This document shows, one piece after another, positions 31,336-42,679 of a stretch of 64,000 bases of DNA. Origin of the DNA: Elmis aenea. Taxonomy: Eukaryota; Arthropoda; Insecta; Coleoptera; Elmidae. Both the position numbers and the translations under genes were made by a program. Each line of letters starts with the position of its first letter. Position 1 is the first letter of the stretch. The stretch lies in NCBI GenBank assembly GCA_947652605.1, contig OX393577.1:51311494-51375493 (forward strand), written 5' to 3'. The notes beneath the pieces were generated by a model, which was given only the letters and a program-made list of their open reading frames with translations, made no database searches and was not told where the DNA came from.

Positions 31336-31382
31336 CAGGGCGGTCCAAATTCGAACGATTTGTGGGGTCTCTTGGTTATAAT
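31336..31382. mobile_element. Family F left end, interrupted by a hAT insertion
   Basis: CAGGGCGGTCCAAATTCGAACGATTTGTGGGGTCTCTTGGTTA parallels the family F end at 55896 (CAGGGTGGACCAAATGCGAA, GGGGTATCTCGGTTAC). The element resumes after 32893 (ACAATAATGAACGAAAATCTGAT compared with GTTGGCGAACATCTGAT) and again after 33448. Its right end was not found. Confidence 0.55.
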
Positions 31383-32885
31383 CAGGGATGGAAAATGTAA
31401 CGTAACGATACCCGATAACGTTATAATAACGATTCAACTATAATTTTTTATACTATAACGTAACGATATTTTTATAACGTTATATAACGTTATAATAACC
31501 GATAACGTTTCGTTAAAAGTTATTTTGTATCGTTATTCTCTATAAATTAAATTTTTATATGGCGATCTTTTTATTTTTAGAAGATATTATATTTTGTTTG
31601 TATTTTAGAAATTAAAATTAAAATAAAATATCTCAACGTAATTTTGTACTATTTTTTAAATTTACATTTACAGATCCCAAAAATAATTTCAGAGTTACAA
31701 ATAAAAATTATTTTTATACAGCATATTTCTTAAATAATGCGAAAAAAATCGGGAGGTGATTCCTTATCGAAAATTAAGAGGGGTCTTTCATATATTTTTT
31801 TTCCTTTAGGGTTTCCGTTCGGAGTTACACCCTTCTAAAGGGGATCGGTAAAATTGGGTTTTTATTTTATTTCTCAAATTTGGATAAATGTGGGAGAATG
31901 ATATTCGGTAGATGTTTTATACTTATTAAAAGGTTTCCCATAGTAATATTTTTAATCATCTCCCACCTTCACAGGGGGCTGAAAAGTGCGACCCCTGTTG
32001 GTTTTTTTTATCAGGACGTTTTGGTGGGTTAAAATCGAGCAATTTTTTTTTTTTTTGAAAACTTGATTTATTTAGAAGTTTTTTTTATTCTTTAACTGTT
32101 CTCGTTAAACCTACAGTTTTTGAGTAAAAAATTATATGAATGAACATGAACCATCAAATATTCCAATATAAAACAATTCATTTTGGTGGTTACCATGGTC
32201 TGTTTATGTTCATATTGGATAGAAGTGACGGGTGTAATTCATTTTGACGTTGACGCGGCGAGAACTCTAAAACGCCCGGCCACTCTACCCAATATGAACA
32301 TAAACATCAAATTCACTCATTTAATTTTTTACTCAAAATTGAAGGATTTACGAGAACAACTAAAGAATAAAAAAGGTTCTAAATAAATCAAACTAACAAA
32401 AAAAAATTTAAATTGCAAAATTTCAACTCACCAAAAAGTTCTGATTAAAAAACCAACATTGGTCGCACTCATCAGCCCCCTATGAAGGTGGAAGATAATT
32501 GAAAATATTATTAAGGGAGTTCTTTTAATAAGTAGTACAAAACATTTACCAAATATCATTCTCCTACATTTATCTTAGTTTAAGAAATAAAATAAAAACC
32601 TAATTTTACCGATCCCCTTTAGGGGGCTGTAACTCCGAAAGGAGACGTCTAAGAAAAAATTGTTGTATAAAAGACCTCAATTTATTTTCGATAAGGAATC
32701 ACCTCTCGAATTTTTTCGCATTATTTAAGAAACACCCTGTATATTATAATTTATGTAACGTTATATAACGTTATATAACATAACAATTCATTTTTTAACG
32801 TTATTTATAACGTTATGTAACGAAAACAAATAATAAATAACGTTATACAATAACGTAACGATTTAAAAACGTTATTCCATCCCTG
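31383..32885. mobile_element. hAT-like element with AACGTTAT arrays and 8-bp duplication
   Basis: GTTATAAT at 31375-31382 and 32886-32893 flank ends CAGGGATGGAAAATG and, inverted, CAGGGATGGAATAACG. Both subterminal regions are packed with the self-complementary word AACGTT and TAACG variants (about 31395-31525 and 32755-32870). The core is occupied by the family E foldback element (31719-32739), so the original hAT was only about 480 bp and non-coding. Confidence 0.85.
31719..32739. mobile_element. Family E foldback element nested in the hAT
   Basis: TA at 31717-31718 and 32740-32741. The right end, inverted, is CAGGGTGTTTCTTAAATAAT; the left has the decayed tip CAGCATATTTCTTAAATAAT. The arms match for about 430 bp each, including GATCGGTAAAATT, CCACCTTCA and CAGGGGTCGCAC-type blocks, around a spacer with higher GC near 32225-32290 (GACGTTGACGCGGCGAGA) that is not repeated. 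The spacer may be captured host sequence. Confidence 0.8.
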
Positions 32886-32926
32886 GTTATAATACAATAA
32901 TGAACGAAAATCTGATTTGGGTATCT

Positions 32927-33442
32927 AGGGTAAGGTGACAATTTTTTTCCCTGAACTTTCGGGGACACTAAGCTGGGGTTACCAAAAAAAAAGTCGTCAA
33001 CTAACTTTCGTAAAACCTATTTTCCCGTTTCCGTACACCAGAAACCACAACTTTCATTTTAATAAACGGAATTAAAACGCACGATTTAAAACCCACGCAT
33101 TTTTGCATATTACAAAAAGAGGATATTTTCAAGGAAAGGACGTATGGTAACCCTAAGTAACCTAACCTAACATAACCTTATCGGATTTGACACTTTATTT
33201 AAGGTGCACAAACTCCTCCCCACTCCAGTTTTCTTGACTAATAAGCGGTTACACTGTTACAATGTTACCAGACTAACAGATTTGCATAATTTTGCAGCAG
33301 TGAAAGTACCATACATTCATTATTTTAAATGTGTATAGAAAAATTATGAAAATCGTGGACAAAATCGGGGACAAGAACAATCCGGGACTTGAGTCTTGTT
33401 TAGGGGACTGTCCCCGAAAATCGGGGACGAATGGTCACCCTA
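32927..33442. mobile_element. TIR element with CGGGGAC words
   Basis: The left end TAGGGTAAGGTGACA and the inverted right end TTAGGGTGACCATTCGTCCCC are flanked by ATCTAGG repeats (32923-32929, 33443-33449). The right subterminal region repeats CGGGGAC/GTCCCCG at least five times, and the left has TTTCGGGGACAC. This end type is widespread in animals. I cannot decide between a hAT and a TA-inserting family from the flanks. Confidence 0.6.
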
Positions 33443-33684
33443 ATCTAGGGCCACGTTTAAGAAATAAATCTATCCGGGTAGCACTTCTGTTTATATTGTA
33501 ATAAATTTAACAATGCACATAACTTGTTGATTTCCGTAAATTTTATAAAAAAAATAAATTAAAAGCAAAATTTTACAAAAGAGTAAAATTTTGTGTGTCG
33601 TAAGTTCTGAGATATAGAGCAAACTTTTTATAGGTTTAACGACTTTTTGTATGATAAAATTTATTATTTGTAATCAAGGACTAA

Positions 33685-33830
33685 AAACGAAAAAAATTCC
33701 GTTCGTTTCTGTTCGGAACGAAAACGAAATATATCGTTTTCGTTCTTTTCGTTCTAACCGAAAAAATTCTTATTTCGTTTTCGTGAACCGAAATAATAAC
33801 GGTTAAAACCGGTTTAACAATATTTTTTTG
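33685..33830. mobile_element. Possible hAT-like left end with CGAAAACG/CGTTTTCG words
   Basis: CAAGGACTAAAAACGAAAAA followed by inverted CGTTTTCG/CGAAAACG words and AACGGTTAAAACCGG. It resembles the small hAT at 48186 (CAGGGCTCGAAACCGAAAAC). No right end was found. Confidence 0.4.
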
Positions 33831-34581
33831 TCGTCAAAAAATCAATTTTTTCTCTAGTCACCACAACCCTCTATAAATACAATAATAATATTTGCGTCTT
33901 AACTAAAATAAAAACAATGACGATGGGGTTTGATGCTCACGGCCATCATATTTTAGACTGGCGAACCATCGCCATATTAAATTTACCAAATCGTTAAACA
34001 CATTAACATTTAACCATTTTATTAAGTTTAACACCCGTAAGGTGCGAAAACACAACGTGATTAGATTAAATTAGACACACGATCTTTATCTAAAAATATG
34101 AAAATATAGCTGTGCTGTTTTAAATTTGTTTTAGTACTTAAAATCTATGCATTTGAATTAAATAAGATCCTGCTGTAATTATTTAAAAAGACAAAAGAAT
34201 GAATTCAAGTGGAAAATTTACTAAATGTTATAAATAAAAAAGATATTAAAAAAAAACTTATATTAACTTGAAATATACTTTAACTTTATAGTTTGTACAT
34301 ACCATACAATATACATTTTCACATTCTGTTAAATCTTACTAGCAGCACATCTTCCAATAAATCTTCTTTTACATTAGTCCTTTTCGAAGTAAGAATAAAT
34401 TTTACTATTATTATGTCTAAACGCAAATAAAACAAACACATTGATAATATATATCCAATCAAGTGTATATTCTATATTGATGATCTAAAAAACAAATTAG
34501 AAATAGAGAATATCTGTACCGTTTCTTGTGTTACACGAAACTGCAAGTATAAACAATAAATTCTTATACATATCATGTATA
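33831..34581. other. AT-rich sequence, no gene recognised
   Basis: No supported feature. Confidence 0.4.
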
Positions 34582-35790
34582 CAGGGTGTCCCAGATTACA
34601 TTTCCAGCATGGGGATCTCGCCTATTATAAGAGATACAGGTTTGTTTAAATTAGATGAATTATTCCTTGGTATGAGAGGAGCCACAATCAATTTTTAAAA
34701 GTTCAAAATTCCTCGTGCTTCAGATGTAATAGCAAAAAATATGAAAATGTCCAATTTCTTTTTTCTCTCATAACTTTTTTGTCTTAATCATTAGAACAAT
34801 TTTATTTGTACTTTCTTAAGGTACTTTTTAATGGAGAATGTATGTAACTGTTATTTTAGATTATTTTTAACACTTACCATTTTCGAGATATTACCCCTAA
34901 CTTAATTTTTTCTTATGGGCCGCGAAGTTGGCTATGGAATAGTTGAATGTGCTTTTTTTTTCTCTTTAAAATGAGATATTACTTGTTACATTTATTTTAA
35001 TAAATAAGTCACAAAATGAAGAAAAATCGTATTTTACCCATCACTTATCAAGCTATATATGAAAATAAAAACAAAAAACAACTAATTAAATGTCAAATGA
35101 CAGTTACCATTTGTCTGCGGTATCATTTATTAGAATTGTTTAGTATTGTTGTGTAATTCAATGGTCTCTGTAGCAAATTTGTTATCATATAATTATGAGC
35201 ACATTTACAACTAATTAAAAATTTTATATGTTGAAATGCCACATTATTCGCAATAGAAACTGTGTAAAATAAATAATTCTAATTAATCATTGATGTGTTT
35301 TGGATTTTTGGTTGGTTTGTCGAAAGAAACATATACTTTTAAATTTATTTCCAAATTTTTCTAATTACGCATCCTTCGTTGCCTTTTCTCGGGATATAGC
35401 TCTCAGTATATTCGCTTAGCTTCTACACAGTTTTTATGGCAAAGAATGTAGCATCTTAACATGGCAAATTTTTCGCTATTTTTAAATGTTGCCATCATTA
35501 TAACAATTACTACAAAGACTATCGAATTACACAACAATAATGTGAATTTCTAATAAATGATACCGCAGACAAACGGTAACTGTCATTTGACATTTAATTA
35601 GTTGTTTTTTGTTTTTATTTTCATAGATAGCTTGATAAGTGATGGGTAAAATACGATTTTTTTAATTTTGTGACTTAATTATAAAAATAAATGTAGCAAG
35701 TAATATCTCATTTTAAAGAGAAAAAACAAGCACATTCAACTATTCCATAGCCAACTTCGCGGCCCATAAGAAAAAATTAAGTTAGGGGTA
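34582..35790. mobile_element. Family A foldback element (A3), right terminus lost
   Basis: Starts CAGGGTGTCCCAGATTACAT after TA (34580-34581) and follows A2 (51450-52962) through its inner inverted arms (GAAGTTGGCTATGGAATAGT at about 34924 and its complement near 35740). It stops at about 35787 (TTAGGGGTAAT) without the outer right arm and runs into family B sequence. Confidence 0.75.
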
Positions 35791-37045
35791 ATACTGCTTA
35801 TTAATAATTTTAAAAAAATGGATATATCTCAAAGCATGGGCGTCCGCAGGGAAGGGGCAAATGAAGCACGCCCCTCCCCCCGAATCAAGTAAAAGTAGTA
35901 CTTGTAAAAACAAATCACATAAATTAAAAAATTTAACTACAAGTTATATATATTATTGTTTGTCTCTATGCTTTGCCCCCCCTGGAAAATTTTCTGTGGA
36001 CGCCCATGTCTCAAAGGGTATCCGAGAAAATTGAAAAAAAAAACGGAAAATACGATTTTTGAAAATCGCCTATAATCCTTTTTGTAAAATAATTCAAATA
36101 TGTAAAAGCAGTGCCTAAGCAACTTTTTAAGACGAATCGAATAGAATCACTATTTTTCCCAGGTCGATTCGTTTTTTCTCTTTTCTTATAAGCGCAATTT
36201 TTGGGTTTACATTATCAAATAGATTTTTTTTTTTACTCCATTGCTGTAACACGCATAGTATTTTACTACTACATTCATTGTCGAGTATGAAAAAATTCGT
36301 TTTGAACAACAATCACTATAAATCTGATAGGCCGGTCGTTGTAGTTTATGTCAACACACTAAAAATTGTAAAACCCTTTTATGTACTTGTCATCATAATA
36401 AATTCGTATAAATTAACATTCGGGAAATTTCTCAATGGACAATAGTGCGGATTTTATACGTTAAGAAACGTTTGCGTTATGCATTGCAGAAAGAAAAAAT
36501 TTATTTGAACATTTTCTTTATATTGTTTTAGTTTTTAAAGGTTTTCCGTTATTACTAAATTTACCATAGCGTCTTTGTGAATTTTGTAACTAGTTATTCC
36601 CATGCTTTATATCTAAATATTTACTTAAGTTTCTGTCTAACGTGGGAAAATATCCCTTTTTTTATGTTATTGTACTAAACAAGTAGAATTTTTAATCGAT
36701 ACAAAATTTGCAGAATATCGCGTTTATTTTTTCGTTGTTGAAGTTCATCTATACGGTTGCAAGTAATCGGCTTTCAATTACCATTCGATTCGGATTAAAA
36801 AGTTCGTCAGGGATGGTTTTTACCCATTTAAAGTATTCTATACTCCAAAGGAGTTATGGAAGATTTTCAAAAATTGTTTACCTTTTTTTTTTAATTTTCT
36901 TGGATATCGTTTGAGATTTTTCCAATTTCTCGTCGGATTATTAATAAAGCATTGAATTAAGCAACTTTGCCAAATTTAAAACTATGCTTTAGCTATTATA
37001 ATAAGCGAGATCCTCTTGCTTAAACTCGAATTTCAAACACCCTTT
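35791..37045. mobile_element. Family B element (B2), left end lost
   Basis: From CTTATTAATAATT the sequence follows B1 (28010-28450), including TATCTCAAA.GGTATCC, GATTTTTGAAAATCG and GGCCGGTCGTTGTAGTTTATG. It ends with AAGCGAGATCCTCTTGCTTAAACTCGAATTTCAAACACCC at about 37042, the inverted family B terminus with a decayed tip. Degenerate transposase N-terminal sequence (WTIVRILYVKKRLRYAL) is readable near 36430-36500. Joined to A3, it mirrors the chimera at 27854-30255. Confidence 0.6.
35835..36008. mobile_element. hAT-type MITE, 174 bp, 8-bp duplication TCTCAAAG
   Basis: CATGGGCGTCCGCAG at the left and CTGTGGACGCCCATG at the right form 15-bp TIRs with one mismatch. TCTCAAAG flanks at 35827-35834 and 36009-36016. 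The host copy of family B at 27965 has this site uninterrupted (ATATCTCAAACGGTATCC), which proves the insertion. Confidence 0.9.
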
Positions 37046-38715
37046 TTATGTTGACTTGCATTGCATCTCATGTCAGTGAATAAATTAATCGGTATCAAAT
37101 AAGTTAAGACATTTGTGAAGCCGTAGTAATTCCACGCGAATAATAAAAAAAATTGCAAAAAAGTATAACATCCCATTCGATTATCTTCGCGGAAGTCATG
37201 TTCCAAAATTTTAAATTCTCCTTACGGTCTCGCATTGGCAATTTCGCTTAGGAAATCGCCGCATAAATACCCCAAGCTCCCCATAACTTTGTGCAGTATT
37301 TGTGCTCAGCGATAATAAACCGGGGTTCATAAACTATGGCAACGCTTGCTATGTTTTATACTTAGCAATTTAACAGGGGCTCATAGCACAACATGAAATC
37401 AGAGTAAACACAATTTTGCTGAAATAAAGTCGTTTTAGCAAAACGTTAGAAATTGCAGCTAAAGACTTTTGAATTTCAAAGAGATCTGATTTTATTATTT
37501 CAGTAGAGAGAATTCAAACACAGCAGTTGCTTTCGGAAAAGTAAAAGCCAAATGAGTGCAGATAAGCATTTAAGATTTGTCCCATGCAAGCTTTTATTGC
37601 AAGTTTCTTTTCAAGCTAAAAAGAGGAAAATAATGGCAGTTTGTTTTTATATTTCGTAAATAGCATTTCTCTTTAAATTAAGAGAGCGGTCTTTGCAATA
37701 TTTTAAATAGCTACACATAATTTCTAAAACTTGGCAAATAAATTCAACTGACCTTTGATAAATTTCTTCTCACTTATTTATAAATTGAGTTATCTAGTAG
37801 CAAGTAACTAAAGCTCTCTACTGTGTGGCTAGTTTAAAGTGTACTTTATCGTTCGCTCTGGGAGTAATAACTTTAATAATTTAAACTCTTCTTTATTGGC
37901 AGTCATTTATAACCAACAACTTAGGATGATGTTATTTCATGATGTTATATTTCTCATTTGACTAGAAATGAATTGCTGAAGACCTTATGTCGTAATAGGT
38001 TGCAATAAATTTGCGTAATGTACCTACCTCGCAGAAACTGAAAGCTTCCAAAAACGAGCGCTTTTAAATTTCTGCATACTTTTGGAAAATCTGTATTTAT
38101 ACGTTTATATGAGGTAAAATTACTTTTCATTATGCCTTAACATTTTTAATAATAAATACAGATATTTTACACAATACAATAATTGTATACAGCAGTTAAT
38201 AAATTTTACTTTATCTAAACTATATTATATGTAGATGCCAATTTGTTACAGCAATCGCCGTTTTGCAGCCTAATTTCCATTATTTGCGGTCCATCCAGTC
38301 ATCCGTTATAAGGCCTTTACTTTCCATTGGTTTTTCCACCTCGTTTCTTCATGTTCTTCTTGTTTGTTTTTTTCGTCGATTTGGTGATTGCCACTTTAAT
38401 ATTTTACTTGACCATCGTGTTTCATCCATTCGCTGGGCATATCTTTTAGCATTTTAATCTTTTGGCTACCATGGTTCTATTATATCAATATTAAATCCCA
38501 CTTTTTCTCTAATGTTATTATTTCTTATCCTACGAGAGGTGATTGAAATATTTCACTAAGGGGTACCTTTATTACAAATATTTTTATGTCGTTATATTGG
38601 CGACTCTTTCATATCAACTAACTGCAAACTTCTAATCGATCCGTCAAATAGTCTGGTTTTGAAAAGCATTTATGTGTGTGACTCTGTACCTTCTTAATTA
38701 TCGATAACAAAATTT
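37046..38715. other. AT-rich sequence, no gene recognised
   Basis: Mixed AT-rich DNA. 38250-38530 is pyrimidine-rich on the plus strand, as LINE tails on the minus strand elsewhere are, but I could not read a convincing RT C-terminus there. Confidence 0.35.
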
Positions 38716-39835
38716 TTTTAGCAGTTATTAATTTTTTTTTCATTTGGAGGGAAAACCCGCTAACGAAATCCAATTCAAATGGATGCTATTATTGGCGATT
38801 CATCACCTTCATTTTCCACGGTGAATTTTTGGGTTTCGGAATTCAAGCGTGGTCGTAGACTCGCAAGTAATGAATCACGTTCAAGACGGTCAAAAACGAC
38901 CACAACGTCAGAAATTGTAGATAAAATTCGTTACATGGTTTTAGCAGATCACCAATCACGTGAAATACAAAAAGCTGAGGGCATCTTTCATGAACGAGTA
39001 GTTCATATTTTACATGATGAATTGGGTTTCAAAAAAACTTTCTGCAAGATAGATGGGTGCCGCATCTGCTCAGTCCAGAATATTAACGCATTGGAGCATT
39101 AACCTCGGCCGATAATTTGAATGTGTAAGTAGAATGTAATGTATCACAATCTTCGTTCCCGGGTTTGGAACCGCGTCTTCTTGATTTGTGTGACGTTTCG
39201 ACCATTCTATGTTGGTCTTTATCAAACGACTGAATGGTCGAAACGTCACACAAATCAAGAAGACGCGGTTCCAAACCCGGGAACGAAGATTGTAACATGG
39301 ACGATAGCCGCGAAAGCCTGAAGAATAAAATAGAATGTAATGTATTTTAAAAGACGATTTGTGACTAAGAATGAGACATGAATTCACCAGTACATACCAG
39401 AAACCAAAATACAATCTAAACAGTGGATTGGCATGGTGAATCAGGTCCAAAGAAGGCAAAGACCATTCAATCGACCGGAAAGGTGATAGCGTCAGCATTT
39501 TAGGATTCTCAAGGAATCTTGCTCATTGATTATCTTGAAAAAGGAAAAACCATCATTGGCCGATATTACGCAACACTCTTGGACAAGCTGAAAGTCGCAA
39601 CTTAGGAAAAACGTCCGAGAATGGTAAAAAAAGGGTTGTTTCACCAAGACAATGCACCCGTTCATTCGAACGCAATCGTGAAGCAAAAATTGGCATAATT
39701 GAGGTTCTATATCCGTCCGCATACACCGCATTCACCTGATTTGGCTCCTTCGGATTTCCATCTATTCCCGAAACTGAAAACATTTCTGGCTGGCAAGAGA
39801 TTTCAGTCAAATTTAAACAATATTGAAACAAATAA
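38716..39835 (+). pseudogene. Mariner transposase pseudogene interrupted by a hairpin retroposon
   Basis: The plus strand shows GDSSPSFSTVNFWVSEFKRG then SEIVDKIRYMVLADHQ and HERVVHILHDELGFKK (HTH region, 38779-39050), a frameshift into WVPHLLSPE, the insertion at 39145-39330, then TGKVIAS and GILLIDYLEKG with IIGRYYATLLDKLKV, a stop, and finally FHQDNAPVHSN ... PDLAPSDFHLFPKLKTFLAG. The last two catalytic Asp residues are 34 apart (D34D). Stops and shifts are numerous. No TIRs were identified. The 3' end runs into family C sequence. Confidence 0.85.
39130..39345. mobile_element. Hairpin retroposon with 15-bp duplication, possibly Penelope-derived
   Basis: TAGAATGTAATGTAT at 39130-39144 and 39331-39345 flanks a 186-bp insert (39145-39330) within the mariner pseudogene. 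The insert opens with a near-perfect inverted repeat of about 60 bp (CAATCTTCGTTCCCGGGTTT at 39147 and its complement ending near 39292) around a 27-bp loop, then GACGATAGCCGCGAAAGCC and an AATAAAA tail. On the minus strand TTGATAA, GACC, a loop, GGTC and GAAACGTC occur in hammerhead order, a degenerate version of the ribozyme found in Penelope-like pseudo-LTRs. The long target duplication and A-rich tail indicate target-primed insertion; the Penelope link is an inference. Confidence 0.65.
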
Positions 39836-40125
39836 ATGTATTTATTTTACAGTGCGTAAAAAAATCTACAACTTTCTTCCCATAAATATTTTTGTACCAT
39901 CAAGTATAACCGAGTTATTAAAGATTTTTAAAAAAATGCTCATTTCGATTTTTTTTTTTCATTATCTAGACTAGAGTGCCATAGAACTTTTTTAAAACAA
40001 TAAAGCGTCACTGAACAGGTGGTCTGTGGTCTCAGGTAGGGAAACAATTTGTCTAATCTAAACTTCTTTGTAACTCCTACCGTGTACGAAATCCCAATAG
40101 TGGCCCTTCTACTTTGACCACCCTG
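39836..40125. mobile_element. Family C right arm
   Basis: From GTAAAAAAATCTACAACTTT to CCACCCTG at 40125 this matches the right arm of the family C element ending at 47848 (CTACAACTTT, TCAGTGACGC/TCAGTGATGC, CAATAGTGGCCC/CAATAGTAGCCC). The left part of this copy is absent. Confidence 0.7.
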
Positions 40126-40325
40126 TAGGTAAATACTTTTTTGTTAAAAAAAAATGCGGTTGGTTAAGGATGCTAATAAAAATAGTCTGTAATATTCTAT
40201 ATACATAATTTTGAACAATTTGTATTTACCTACAAAGAGATCCTTTTAGGTGGTTGTAATAATAATCGGTGATAATTACATCATCTAATACCAAATTAAT
40301 TAGAAATTCAATTAACGTCAATTAG

Positions 40326-40560
40326 CAGCCTGGTCTTTGTACACCAGAACCAACAAAGCCTAACAAAAAGCGGTAACACGGCTTCTGGGCGAGACTTGGA
40401 GCTACGCGTAGCGGCAGACGGGTGTTCTGACAACATCGGGAGCAAAGAGTAAACCTGGCTACAAAGCGGTTCGTGAGCCGGATGCCCTGTATCCTCCGGC
40501 AATGCAGTGGCAGCGAAATCAGAGGATCCGTCCATTTTCCGTGTTCGTGCCCCAAGCTAA
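40326..40560. other. GC-rich block of unknown origin
   Basis: About 235 bp with CpG-containing words (GCTACGCGTAGCGGCAGACGG, GGTTCGTGAGCCGGATGCCC) in otherwise AT-rich DNA. Open frames exist on the minus strand (MDGSSDFAATALPEDTGHPA and an overlapping frame) and pieces on the plus strand. None matches a family I know and no strong splice pair bounds it. It could be a conserved exon, a SINE-like retroposon or a captured gene fragment. Confidence 0.35.
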
Positions 40561-41075
40561 TTATGTCGAATAATAATTTTGCATTGGTTTATGGATGAAA
40601 CATTTACAACAAATCACTCCCACTGTTTCACGATCAAATAAACATCAACTTATTTCTATAAATGTCTTAGGTAACAGCATATTGTGTGCATATTATTAAT
40701 GTGTTTAAATAGAGTTCAAAACATACATGAAATGTATGCACGTTGCATGTCAATGTTTTTGCATAATGCCATTAACCATTATACGGTAATTATCTCGTGC
40801 TTATGTTAAGGATAATTTACAATAATAACAAAGTGTATATATTACATTACTTTAATAACAAGTTAGAAGATATTATTTATGGAAAAGTTATTAGCGTAAT
40901 AGCTCTGTAGCATTTTTTAAATTAAGTTTCATTTATTAGAAAAATCGAGCAAATAGTCTGTTCATTTATCTGCGCAAATATTTGCCTAAGAGTTTGTTTT
41001 AACTTGCTTACTTATACCTAAAGTAGTATAAATATTGTATAATTGATATTATGTAATCTATCAATTCCCTTTTTA
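40561..41075. other. AT-rich sequence, nothing recognised
   Basis: No supported feature. Confidence 0.4.
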
Positions 41076-41083
41076 CCATAGGG

Positions 41084-41358
41084 CAGTGGTTTCCAACCTT
41101 TTTGTACCTCCGCCCCCCTTTTTCATAAAAAAATTTTTGCGCCCCCGTCACTTTTCGTTAGAATCTAATTTATAAATACTGTTCTGATAAATAAGAATTA
41201 TTTAATGGACTATAAAACAATACACCATATTCTGTATAAAGAAAGTTCTTTTTGTTTGTTTGTATTCAAAAATGATATTTTGGTAACAGCTGCGCGCCTC
41301 CCTTGCAATAGTCTCGCGCCCCCCTAGGGGGGCGCGCCCCACAGGTTGGAGACCACTG
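41084..41358. mobile_element. hAT element, 275 bp, 8-bp duplication CCATAGGG
   Basis: CCATAGGG at 41076-41083 and 41359-41366. Ends are CAGTGGTTTCCAACC and, inverted, CAGTGGTCTCCAACC, 14 of 15 matching. G/C-rich subterminal blocks (GCGCCCCC, GGGGGGCGCGCC) are typical of this hAT group. Non-coding. Confidence 0.92.
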
Positions 41359-41384
41359 CCATAGGGTGTAAAGGTGGACTTTTT

Positions 41385-41770
41385 CCATACATTCAAAATT
41401 AGTTCTTTCTTCTTTATAACATTTTTCCAGTCCTTTCTACTCTGCGCTAGATTCCTTGTTTTTACTCACGCTTCCACAGTTTCTTTAAGATTTTTCCCAG
41501 TGCGTTGTCCACAGTTTCCTTTGGTCTTCCTCTTTTTCTTTAACTGGCATTTTACTTTCCCATATTCTTGCCATTGATCTGTCCAATGTTTGTAAGTCTC
41601 CCCACCAACTAAATTGTCTTTGTTCTATGAATTCTTCTATGGATTCCATCTTTAATTCTTCTTTTCTTTGGATATTTTTAATTCTATCTTTTTTTGCTAC
41701 TCCTTTCACCATTCTTAAGTATTTCATCTTGGCTTGATTCAACATGAAAAACATTAGGATCTCCAAAATC
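41385..41770 (-). pseudogene. LINE RT C-terminal fragment
   Basis: The minus strand reads AKMKYLRMVKGVAKKDRIKN then MESIEEFIEQRQFSWWGDLQ and RSMARIWESKMPVKEK with a frameshift into RPKETW: the RFLR.V.G..R.DRI.N, L.W.GH..R and RGRP...W blocks of a LINE RT C-terminus. It is related in type to 25004-25592 and 25990-26340 but a different family. No target duplication found. Confidence 0.75.
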
Positions 41771-42679
41771 CTGACTAATAGAAGGATGGCTAAATTACCA
41801 AAGAACTGTGTTTTTATGCGTCTTGTACCAAAAACTGGAATTTTATAAATTGTTTACAGTTCCTGTAATGTCCTGAAAAAACGAAAAGGCCTAAATTGCA
41901 AGTTGTAACCATCAACAGTAAACATTTTAAATATAGTGTTTACAGTTTGGCAAATGCTTAATTGCATTGCAGGTGAACAAAAACAAGGTAATAATTATCT
42001 AGCGCGTGACATGAGTAACTTTGTTATTATACGACTTAAAGAATCTATTAAATTAACAAAGTTGAGCAGTTGCAAAATACATTAAATGAGGTCTATCAAG
42101 TATGGCAACTTTTTGAGAAAACTGCAACAAAAAATTGATAAATGATGGCTATATCAAATAAAAGTTAAAATTTGTGGTTATTATGATTAAACACAATTTT
42201 TTTTTAAGTTGAGTTATTACGGAGATACTTTTTTTTTAATAGCAACCATTGTTGGTTGTCATTGTTTTTAAATGTTTGTTTTTTTCTGATGTAACTAGTT
42301 TTTGGGTTGTTCTGTTTTTAATAAGAAAAAAAAGTGTAGATGATAAAAAAAAAGCTTCGTTTTTTTTTTTAAATTTTGTAAATCACTTGTCCATCGCGAT
42401 GCATCGATGTATTAGGCGTATCTATAAGTTAGTAATGAATTATTTTTGAAGGCGTAGTTTAATGTTAGTTCTACTTCGTGTGTAAGTGCAAAGACATGTT
42501 TTGTTAATGGTTGTTATAAGCAGATTAGAATTCATAATTTTGAGAACTATTACCAAAGAACACGTTCGCAGGTGTATGCTCTTTTATTTTTGTTTGGTTT
42601 TTGATGCACCATCACTGCAATTTGTGGCAATGTGTCTTATATAAACAAGTGTCAACAGTGGTACAGATAATTTTCTGCA
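41771..42679. other. AT-rich sequence, nothing recognised
   Basis: No supported feature; homopolymer-rich stretches around 42220-42370. Confidence 0.4.
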
